Source of the DNA: Ascochyta rabiei
Taxonomy: Eukaryota; Ascomycota; Dothideomycetes; Pleosporales; Didymellaceae
Assembly: GCF_004011695.2 (NCBI RefSeq)
Contig: NC_082414.1
Location: 1,054,001-1,118,000 of the forward strand
Reading direction: 5' to 3'
Length of the DNA: 64,000 bases
The notes beneath the pieces were generated by a model. The model saw nothing but the letters and a program-made list of their open reading frames with translations. It made no database searches and was not told the DNA's origin. The translations under genes were made by a program, and so were the position numbers. Below, piece by piece: positions 55,959 to 64,000 of the stretch (the stretch's first letter is position 1; every line of letters starts with the position of its first letter).

Positions 55959-57676
55959 ATGGAAATTCAATACACAGGACTGTCGCATACTCTGCAAACG
56001 GCAGCAATTGCTGCTCTGATCTTTGCAGTGTGCACATTGTTGCCGAAGCTCAACTACAGATCGCACTTGGCGAAGCTGCCCGTCTTCGGTGGGTCAGCTA
56101 GTGGAGAGAAACAGCGTCAGGCGTATCTCTCCTCCGCGAAGAAGATGTATCTTGATGGATATGAGAAGGTGAGCGCATTCCACGAGCGTATACCGGTGGT
56201 GACTGATGAGGCGGCAGTTCAAAGACTCAGTCTACCGCGTTGCATCATCTGACGGAGAAGACAACGTTGTTGTTCCTGTCAGTTTGCTGCCCGAACTACG
56301 AAGGCTTCCCGATGATGTTCTCAGCTTCCCTAGAGCTGTTGACAAGGTTAGTGTGTGAAGGCCACACAGCATGTCTTGAGCCTAACAACGACCAGTCCAT
56401 GGAGACCAAGTACACAAAAGTCGATCCAGACTTTCAGCTTGTGATACACTCTGTGAGATCAGATCTCACTCCTGCTCTTGGTACGTACATAAGCACCATA
56501 CATACGATCATACACTGACAGCGACAGGTCGCATGAACCATATCATACGGGAAGAGGTCGACACTTGCGTTCAGAAGTATTTGCCGGAATGCAAAGACTG
56601 GGCGGAGGTCACCATCTACAAGACCTTGGTCGATGTCGTCGCCCAGGTCTCTGGCCGTGTCTTCGTTGGGTCAGAGCTGTGTGAAGATCCTGAGTACCTT
56701 GATTGTGCAGTCAACTACACCATGGACTTGATAGACTCGGTCACTGCTATCAAGAAGTTGCGACCCTGGCTTCGGGCTTTCATGGCGCCACGAACGGCTG
56801 AAGTCCGCCGCCTGCGCCAGAGAGAGAAGAGGGCTACCGAATTTCTTTACCCTCTTATTCAAAAGAGGCAGGAAGCTGCGAAGAACGACCCCAACTGGGA
56901 GAAGCCGGATGACATGACACAGTGGATATTGGACCGCAGCGCTGGTGATAATATTCCTGTTGAGCAATATGCCAAAGGGCAGCTCGGTTTGATCTTTGCC
57001 GCCATTCACACAACCTCACTTACAGCTACGAACATACTGTACACGTTGGCATCAACACCCGAATATATCGACGCTCTGCGGGAGGAGATCCGCAGCGTCG
57101 TCGCCGAGCACGATGGGAACATCACCGCAAAAGCACTGCAGCAGATGGAGAAGCTCGACAGCTACATGAAGGAGGTCAATCGGGTCTACACACCAGGCAT
57201 GAGTAAGTCGCACCCACACCACCTCGGCCTCATCTGTACTAAGCAAATCAGCCTCCTTTAGTCGCCGCGTTCTCAAAGGCATCACCCTCTCCAACGGCCA
57301 ATACATCCCACCTGGCGTCATGGTCGAAGTGCCCTCGCAAGCCATCTACAACGACTCGAAATTCTACCCAGACAGCGACAGGTTCGACGGCTTCCGCCAT
57401 TACAAGCTGCGCCGCGGTGGTGGCGCGACGGACCATGCCCGCAATCAGTTCGTCACCACCAACGAGCAGAACCTGGCGTTTGGGTACGGGCGACATGCTT
57501 GCCCTGGGCGCTTCTTCGCGGCAAACGAAATCAAGATGATTGTCGCCAAGATGGTTTTGGATTACGACATCAAGATGCCGGAGGGGCGGACGGAGAGATA
57601 TGCGCAGATTGAGATGGGGAGGAATAGCATGCCGGATCCGACAAAGGTTCTGCTGTTCAAGAAGGTGGCGTCGTAG
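55959..57676 (+). CDS. cytochrome P450 resembling ent-kaurene oxidase/secondary metabolism types
   Basis: Exons 55959-56168, 56218-56346, 56396-56480, 56528-57202 and 57252-57676, introns 47-49 nt, 507 residues. A membrane anchor (AAIAALIFAVCTLLP) is followed by FKDSVYRVASSDGEDNVVVP and a PDFQLVIHSVRSDLTPALG block typical of this P450 group. I-helix AAIHTTS lies at about 299-305, ExxR (EVNR) at 357-360, and the heme loop FGYGRHACPGR with Cys at 450. Splicing at 57202/57252 restores PGM|TSFSRRVLKGITLSNGQYIPPGV. Relatives oxidise terpenoids, alkaloids or other specialised metabolites. No synthase gene is visible, so no pathway can be assigned. The MFS gene lies just upstream on the same strand. 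Confidence 0.92.
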
Positions 57677-59366
57677 GATCTCGCGTGTTGGACATGGAAT
57701 GGGATGGTGAGCAAGCTAGGCGTATCAAAGGTTCATGGTATTCGACACAAGACATGACGATGATTTGACATACCATACTACGTGCTTACAATGTACCGGC
57801 TACGATTCACAGTCCAGCATTCCCGTCCCTCTTCTCCCTGCCCGCCAGCAGCTCCGCAATCACAAGTGTGAACAGCATTGCAGTCCCAGATCCACTACAT
57901 CACCAGCAACCTTTTCTTTTTGCCCAACAACACACTTCTGTACCCCCTCCAAACAACAGTACCAACATACTCTCAAGACGTGATGATCCTCACATCAAGC
58001 ACGACCCTCTCCTCACTATACCTCCATCCTCCCTCACACGAGAATAACCAGCAACGTCCCCATCCCCACCTCACTCCTCTGGGCCCGACAACCCGACAAT
58101 ACAGGGGGATGCCTGAAGGGAGCAGAAACAAGACCTGCCACAGCGGGTGTAATCTTGATGCAAAAGAAGCCCAGGTGTTCAGAGCAAGCAGCTTGTTATC
58201 TCGACTCCGTTCAGGCTAACCCCCTCCCTGTACGCCGCCGTGCCCGCTCAGATGGCCACAGCACAGCACAACCGACCAGCTACCATCCAAACGCAGCAAT
58301 CGAGTGCAGCTGCAGCGCCTCCCCGCCAGCGTCGCCGGACGTCTTTCTTCGGTCTTTCTGAGCTGAGCGCGGAGAGCGCCGCGCGGGATGTCCAGAGTGC
58401 CGTGTGTGTCGGGGCTTGTTGGCTGAGGGAGAGCAGCAGGTCGATTGGGGTGCTAAGGATGGTGCGTGTCGTGATTGTGTGGCATAGGTGAGCGAGTGAG
58501 TGATGGAGTGAGTAGAGGAACGCCAAGACGGGTTTCGAGGAGCGGAACGGAAGGAGCGAGATTGGCTTGCCGGATGTGCATTGTGCCGATTCATGGAGGG
58601 AGGTCCAGAGGGCTTCAGGTTTGCGTGATGCTAGAAACATGTGACCAAATGTAGCTGTGGTGTGTGATACAAGCACGTAGGCAACGTCAAGGCGAACTGG
58701 ACTGCACGAGAAATGTATGGTCTGACTGGCATTGCTTCCTAGTGTCCCAATACGGCTCGACTCGCACGAAACAGGTACGACTAGCAAGCTCAGTACGCTC
58801 ATCTTATGTACATGCGCCTGAGCTACAGCTTCCCGTTACTACATTCAGAGCGCCAGATGAGACGTGGAAACCCCCACAAATATACGAATAACCCCGCAAG
58901 CGCCTTCTATTGCGACCAAATCCCAGGATATCTTCATAAGCTCGTGCAGGATGCGATTTCCCTAGCAAGATTGGGGACGGAAGCCAATCAGGGCCAATCC
59001 TCCGTCTCGTGTCCACCTCTTGCATATCATTATAAGAGCGGTGTAAGGCTTGATGGAGCGCCAGCTTCCTCCATCTGGCTGCTGAAAAGGAGAGAAGGGG
59101 TATGTCAACAAACAAGAGCTACTCCAAATCTAATCTTTGCTGCGTCCGTCGCAGGGAGAGAGGAGGGAAAAAAAAAAGAAAAAAAAAAGAAAAAAAAAAA
59201 AGGTATCAAATCAGGTAGGTGGAAGACCTGAAAGCAAAAACACAAAAGCAAGGAACCCAACGTAAATAGTCCACCGGCGTATACGAATTCAAACTCCGGA
59301 TGTGATGCGGAAAGTGCAAGAATCCCAAGCTCGTCCGAGATATTTGCACAAGAGAGTTCGTGACCG
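57677..59366. other. 3'-3' intergenic between P450 and AREA
   Basis: 1.69 kb with an A-rich tract at 59168-59201. A 184-codon minus-strand frame (58802-58248) has no recognisable domain and biased composition; I do not call it a gene. Confidence 0.5.
59168..59201. repeat. A-tract interrupted by G (three runs of about 10 A)
   Basis: Runs of A separated by single G, about 165 bp downstream of the AREA stop on its antisense side. Simple repeat. Confidence 0.85.
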
Positions 59367-62293
59367 TTACAAACTCATGGTCAGCCATTCCTGCGTCAGG
59401 GTCAGTACGTGATCCATCTCGTTGTATGTTGTCAACTCACCCATTCTGCAGGACCAGAAGATTGCAGGCCCTGACCCATGGCACCCATGGGAAGAGCACC
59501 CAGGTTCTGACTGGGGAATGGACTGGGAGCCGCGATGGGAGCCTCTTTTCTTCGAAGAGATGTTTTCCCACTCGTGTCATCGGCATCGGCCATGTCCAAT
59601 TCTTGCGTACCACTCCTGCTCTGAGCGCGGGCTCGTCTCGGCGTCATACTTGGTCCACGAGGTTGGATGGCGCTCACTGGAGTGACGTTTTTCGGCGGAC
59701 CGGGAGCTATAGGGACTACGCCAGCTGGTTTAGCGTTTGCGGCAGCTGGAGCGAGATTGACGCTAGTGAGCCCACCGCCAGCAGACCCTGTTGAGTTTGG
59801 GGACTCCGAGTCTGCTGCTTTCGGTGTTGTTACTGGCGTCATGGCAATGGAGTTCTTGCGGGACGACTTCTTCGAAGCTCGCGATGACGACGGACCCACC
59901 GGAGCGTTACCGCTACCGCGATTGCGCTTCTTAATGACATCTGTCTTGAGGGACAGTGGCCGAACCACGCCGTGCAACTTCAAGAACAGCCCACATGCAT
60001 TGCAGAGTGGGGCGCCCTCGGGGTTGCGGCGCCATAGAGGCGTCGTCTGCGTGAAGCAGTTTGTGCAGGTGGTAGGAGCACCACCCTCTCCTGGTTTTGT
60101 GCCGCCCGGGCTCGGAGGGCGAGAGGGCGCGGCAGAGCTGAAGCCCGATTCTGGCGGTGAATTCGGCGACGATTGTGTTCGGCCGTGTATAGCTTGGTGC
60201 AATAGTCCCGCAGCATTCGGAGTCGAGCAAGTGCGGGGTATCTTTTGACGACGCGGATCGTTCCCACGGTTTCGAATGTCGCTCACAGAGGCAGCTGATC
60301 CATGCGTTCGGCCCAGACTGCTGGGACTCCAGTGATCTTGTGGTGAGTGTATCTCGGTAGGGCCGATTGTAACGGTTTTGCGCGGAGGCCCTGCGGGGTA
60401 TCGGGCCTGCATGGGGTTGAACTGGTTGGACAGGTTTGTCTCCCACTGGTAGTTCGTGTTGAAGTCAAAAGACCCATCGTCCATGGGCGAAAAGTCCTGC
60501 GAGGGCATGTTGCGATCCGCAAATGCGCCGCCTTCGTCGTCTTCGGCGTCGGAGTCGGCACCAAAGGTAAACATGTTCTCGTGGCGTGGCATCTGCATCT
60601 CGTGCTGTTGTCGAAAGGGCAGGCTGTTGTTGAGGACCTGGGAGGGGTCGACATGCGCAGAGTGGCCAAACGAGGTGGCCGAGAAGGGCAGGGACGAGCT
60701 CGCGCTTGTGACGGGGCTAAAGACCGAGTCTGACCCGGCTCCGTTGGGGTTGAAGACGAACTGAGGCTGGATGGAGGTGGACAAGGTCGAAGGACGGTGG
60801 GACCCATACGAGACGCTGGTGCTGTGCTGGGTGCGAATGTCCATGCCATGACGATCAAAGTAGACGTGGTTGTCGTCGTTCATGGGCTGAGGGGTCGAGA
60901 CGGCGGAAGGAAAGGCAGAGCTGGGGGGCGAGTAGTAGTCTGTCGAGTTGAGGGAAGAGGCCATGGAGTTTTGGTTGAAGATGTTTGGGAAGGAAGCGGC
61001 GTGGTTCATCATAGGCGAGCCAACGGGAGAGAAGCCGAAGCTCTGCTGAAAGGGGCCTGCTGAGCTTACGGCGGGGTCCTCGTGCATCTGGAAGGTGTCG
61101 ATGGAGAAGGGCACCTGGGCCTGGGAGGCGGGGAAGGCGGGAGGCTGCATGGTTTGGTCGAGGGAGTAGTGGTTCAAGTCGGCCTCTGCCTGGGGGTCGG
61201 TGGGTATCATGATGCTGTTGGCAGGAGGGAGCTGGGGTGAGGCTTCTGCTCGTCGCTTGGGGGGCTGATAAGGAAGTTAGCCAGAAGAGCGAGGGGCAGG
61301 TCGGGGACAAGACGGGGGCAGGACGGGGACAAGACGGGGGCAGGACGGGGACAAGACGGGGGCAGGACGGGGGGACAAGAGGGCGACAGAGATAAGCGAC
61401 TTACTCGGCGTTCGTCGATGCTGGTCTTGCGAACGTGGCGGGCGACGTAGCCAAACTCATTCTCTCTGTTGATCTGGGGGGGAACTGGTGGAGCAGAGGC
61501 GTGGGCGAGGGAGAGGTTGTGGTCGTGGAGCTGATTAGCCTTCCTTATCGGCACCCCGGAGCCTGCATGCAACGGGCCCTCGGCCCCATTCGACGGTTCT
61601 GGCGACAAACCTGCAGGGCTGCCGACGGACGAGGGAAATATAAAATCGTCCAGGTTCATCGTGTCTTGAGGCGGCTGTGACGGCTGTGGCTGTGGCTGTG
61701 GCTGTGGCTGGGGCTGGGGCTGCGAGTGTGAGTGTGAGTGCGAGTGCGAGTGCGAGTGCGCTTGTGCCTGCGCGTGCGCCTGCTGGTCGGCAGATCGTCT
61801 CAGCTGCTGTGCAATGCCACTGGGGGCAGTCCGGGGCAACGGCCTCGAGGTGGGTGGTGGCGGGGAGGTGAATTCATGGCTCTGGGGACTCGAACTGGGA
61901 CTGTGGAGGCGGGGCGCAGGGTTAGCAGCTGTGTCGGGCAAGACGGACACGGACAGGGGCAGTGGCAGTGGCAGTGGCAGTGGCAGGGGGAAGTGGGTTA
62001 GGAGCATGGCGTCTTTCGTACCCTTTGTTGCGCTCGAGCTCTGCGCGGCGCATGTTCAGAGCCATCATGCGCCATGTCAGGTTGGACATGCGCTCTGCGT
62101 TGGGCAGCTGTGTCTTGGCGCGTGAGTAGAGCTTCCATATCTGCGTGCCCAGGGGATCGTTCTTCTGCAGCTCCGTGGGCGACTCCGGGCTCACGGCGCT
62201 GGCGTCGTTGCCAAAGGCCGGGAAGATGGGCTCCTCGAGGACGCGGCCGGGGGAGGGCGCGGGGCTGCTCTCGCGCAGCTGGTCGAAATCCAT
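59367..62293 (-). CDS. areA: GATA-type nitrogen regulatory transcription factor AreA/Nit2
   Basis: Exons 62293-62022, 61900-61405, 61264-59441 and 59390-59367 on the minus strand, 871 residues. AreA activates genes for using non-preferred nitrogen sources through HGATAR sites. Exon 1 carries [35 protein letters not shown], the AreA N-terminal block. Exon 2 has His/Ser and Gln/Pro repeats, then MNLDDFIFP and RKTSIDERR. Exon 3 begins [19 protein letters not shown] and holds the zinc finger CTNC-17-CNAC (Cys at about 656, 659, 677, 680) with [10 protein letters not shown]. The last exon of 24 nt encodes EWLTMSL, the end of the conserved WEWLTMSL-type tail that in Aspergillus contacts the co-repressor NmrA. 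Introns: 121, 140 and 50 nt. Confidence 0.95.
61302..61378. repeat. areA: 22-bp minisatellite inside AREA intron 2
   Basis: Three full copies of a G-rich 22-bp unit (starts at 61302, 61324, 61346) and a partial fourth. They fill over half of the 140-nt intron. Confidence 0.9.
61672..61775. repeat. areA: coding repeats in AREA exon 2
   Basis: A 6-bp GGCTGT/GGCTGG run and a 6-bp GAGTGT/GAGTGC run on the plus strand. On the coding strand they give alternating Ser/His and Pro/Gln, a length-variable low-complexity stretch in the activation region. Confidence 0.85.
61958..61986. repeat. areA: GGCAGT hexamer repeat in AREA intron 1
   Basis: About five copies in the first, 121-nt intron, between the donor and the branch point. 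Confidence 0.8.
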
Positions 62294-62411
62294 GGCGACG
62301 GTGGTCGTGGGGAGGGAAGCGCAGAGACACGACAAGAGCACGGCGTGTCTGCGAGCGGCGATGATGTAGTCGCTGGGTCGGCGCGTGCTCTGCTAGGACG
62401 GGCGCACCCCA

Positions 62412-62412
62412 C

Positions 62413-62443
<31 letters not shown>

Positions 62444-62466
62444 TGCGGTATGCGGTCGGCGGTAGG
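62412..62466. repeat. 7-bp tandem repeat GGCGGTA
   Basis: About seven imperfect copies roughly 120-175 bp upstream of the AREA start codon. Confidence 0.85.
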
Positions 62467-62896
62467 CGTGTGGCCTGGTGTGGCCTGGGCGTGGGCCACT
62501 GGGTTGCGGCTTGCAACCACAGCCGTGCTGCTGCGAGCACAGTCGAGCGTTGAGCGTCACGGGTCAAGCGTAGCAGAAGCGCGCGGGGGCGGGGGCGTGT
62601 GTGCAGCGGCGAGCAGCGGCGAGCAGAGGCGTGCAGAGGCGTGCGCAATGCGGGCGTGCGACAGCGTAGGTTGGCTTGGACACGCTCGTCGTTTTGTTCT
62701 GGCTCTGCCTCCACGGGGAAGCCCTCGAACAGCAGCACTCGGGCCCGCAGGCGAACGGCGCGAGACCCAATTCACACCCAGCCTGCCGCTGCAGCATGCG
62801 ACAGACAGCCGGTGGCGCGCCTGGCGGGTCGCTGGCTGTAAAGGCGGGCCTGCCTGGTGAGAAGGGTAGTGGAGACTACGAAACCCCCCACTTGGT

Positions 62897-63134
62897 CCTC
62901 TGCACCCTCTGCATCCTCTGCACCCTACCCTCTGCACCCTACCCTCTGCACCCTCTGCACCCTCTGCACCCTCTGCACCCTCTGCACCCTCTGCACCCTA
63001 CCCTCTGCACCCTCTGCACCCTACCCTCTGCACCCTCTGCACCCTCTGCACCCTACCCTCTGCACCCTCTGCACCCTCTGCACCCTCTGCACCCTCTGCA
63101 CCCTCTGCACCCTCTGCACCCTCTGCACCCTCTC
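62897..63134. repeat. 9-bp minisatellite CCCTCTGCA with ACCCT inserts
   Basis: About 25 copies of a 9-bp unit with interspersed short variants (CCCTAC). Strongly strand-asymmetric: almost no G outside the single G per unit on the plus strand. Confidence 0.92.
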
Positions 63135-63433
63135 AGAGTGGGCTGCTGCAGGCAGGAGGAATGCTTGGACGCCTGTCTGTCCCTCCATGTTCACGTACAG
63201 TGCGCTTGGAGAGCATCCCTGTCAGGAGGCGCACACGAGTCCCGTACCGTGCAGGATGGAAATTTGGAAACCTAGAGCCCTATGTAGACAGCCTCTCTAG
63301 CGAGGCGTTCACTCCCATCCAACTAGGAAACTTACTCGGCCGCGTCCAGCTCAACGTCAGGCAACCTTGCACGCCAGAGCTGTATCGTCACGCCAGAGCT
63401 GTATCCTCGCGCCAGAGCCGTACCTCTCCCAAA

Positions 63434-63546
63434 CCTTGCCTCCAAGACCTTGCCTCCAAGACCTTGCCTCCAAGACCTTGCCTCCAAGACCTTGCCTCCA
63501 AACCTTGCCTCCAAAACCTTGCCTCCAAAAGCTTGCCTCCAAAACA
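63434..63546. repeat. 14-bp minisatellite CCTTGCCTCCAAGA
   Basis: About eight units, the first perfect and later ones shortened to CCTTGCCTCCAAA variants, about 1.1-1.25 kb upstream of AREA. Confidence 0.92.
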
Positions 63547-64000
63547 CACTGCAGTGACTGCACAGTGCACACGCTCCAAAGCACACTGCCCAGCAAAGGG
63601 CCCCTGCCGTCTGTCTGCGCCGCTCCTTCCTCCAATGCAGATCCTCGGACGTCACTCTCTGCAACCAGCGCCAATGTCCTCCCACTGGCTCCTCTACGTC
63701 CTCTAGTCCTGCATGGCGACCGATCCACCGCCAACCCCCGGCTCGAGCTCACGGCAAGACTGCATTTGCCGACACCCCACATACCTCCTCTGATTGGCTG
63801 CTGTCCACTACAAGCCTTCCTTGTCGCTCTCGCTAACGCCGTAGTGCGAGGCTAACTCCGTCTGCTAGCTCTCCGTCATCCCAACTCTGCTGTCTGCCAC
63901 TGGTTGCGCGCCCACAATGGGCCGACAACGGCCACTCTCTGAGTCGAGTTCGAACGTCGAGACGGACCGCCGACTGCTTTCCCAGCACCACCTTACCCTC

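Larger units (their letters stand above)
62294..64000. promoter_or_regulatory. areA: AREA upstream region with three minisatellite blocks
   Basis: 1.7 kb of GC-rich, C/T-skewed sequence reaching the window edge. AREA orthologues often have long leaders and promoters, so this is probably its regulatory region. Open frames crossing it are created by the repeats and show only Cys/Thr/Leu/His/Pro periodicity. Confidence 0.6.

Noticed and set aside
58248..58802. 184-codon minus-strand frame downstream of P450
   Set aside because: Ser/Leu/Thr-rich with no recognisable family or intron-exon support.
62897..63134. CRISPR-like or telomeric array
   Set aside because: Units are 9 bp without spacers, so not CRISPR, and the unit is not a TTAGGG-type telomere repeat.
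62676..63300. Long open frames of 147-199 codons over the 9-bp array
   Set aside because: Open in several frames because a 9-bp unit keeps frame and has no stop; the peptide is pure repeat with no flanking coding signal.
1..64000. tRNA, 5S rRNA and intact transposons
   Set aside because: I looked for B-box sequences, 5S internal control regions, terminal repeats and transposase or reverse transcriptase motifs and saw none; a covariance-model or repeat search would be needed to be certain.

Overview
The window is nuclear DNA of a filamentous ascomycete. The evidence is short GT-AG introns (mostly 46-80 nt) with CTAAC-type branch points, fungal-only genes (areA, a Stc1-domain gene, prm1, ypd1, Pho85-type cyclin, CYP52-like P450), and single-copy housekeeping genes spaced 0.3-3 kb apart on both strands. 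The style of the proteins suggests Dothideomycetes, possibly Pleosporales; that is inference, not proof. I found no tRNA, rRNA, CRISPR array or intact transposon. Exon coordinates below come from reading splice sites, frame and family conservation by eye.

Left third (1-24 kb). A 5'-truncated Pho85-type cyclin (+) is followed by YIF1 (-) diverging from SRP receptor alpha SRP101 (+), both early secretory pathway genes. RAD7 (-) and a five-exon Stc1-domain gene (-) come next. TSR1 (+) and UTP7 (-) are convergent, and both act in small ribosomal subunit assembly. A gene-poor stretch (15.6-20.2 kb) holds a possible gene relic and a decayed PhoD-type phosphatase pseudogene. VPS39/VAM6 (-) closes this part.

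Middle (24-46 kb). PRM1 (-, cell fusion) is followed by an uncharacterised gene (+) with a 3 kb upstream gap and probable spliced leader. Then come a CYP52-like P450 (+), an unknown two-exon gene (+), an ASCC1/AKAP7-like 2H-phosphoesterase gene (-), the phosphorelay protein YPD1 (-), and mitochondrial aspartate aminotransferase (-) head-to-head with the mitochondrial GTPase GEP3 (+). The aminotransferase gene appears to contain a 3-nt micro-exon.

Right third (46-64 kb). A GT34 mannosyltransferase subunit (-, MNN11-like) lies next to mannose-6-phosphate isomerase (+), which makes the precursor of its donor sugar. The isomerase has an 81-bp tandem duplication ending 4 nt before its ATG. An F-box/2EXR-like gene (+), a 14-exon DAL5-family MFS transporter (+) and a second P450 (+) follow. 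The window ends with the GATA nitrogen regulator AREA (-). Its last 24-nt exon encodes most of the conserved C-terminus, and minisatellites lie in its introns and upstream region.

I saw no undescribed multi-gene system. The most unusual items are the micro-exon, the AREA terminal intron, the PhoD pseudogene with several independent lesions, and the clustered minisatellites around AREA.
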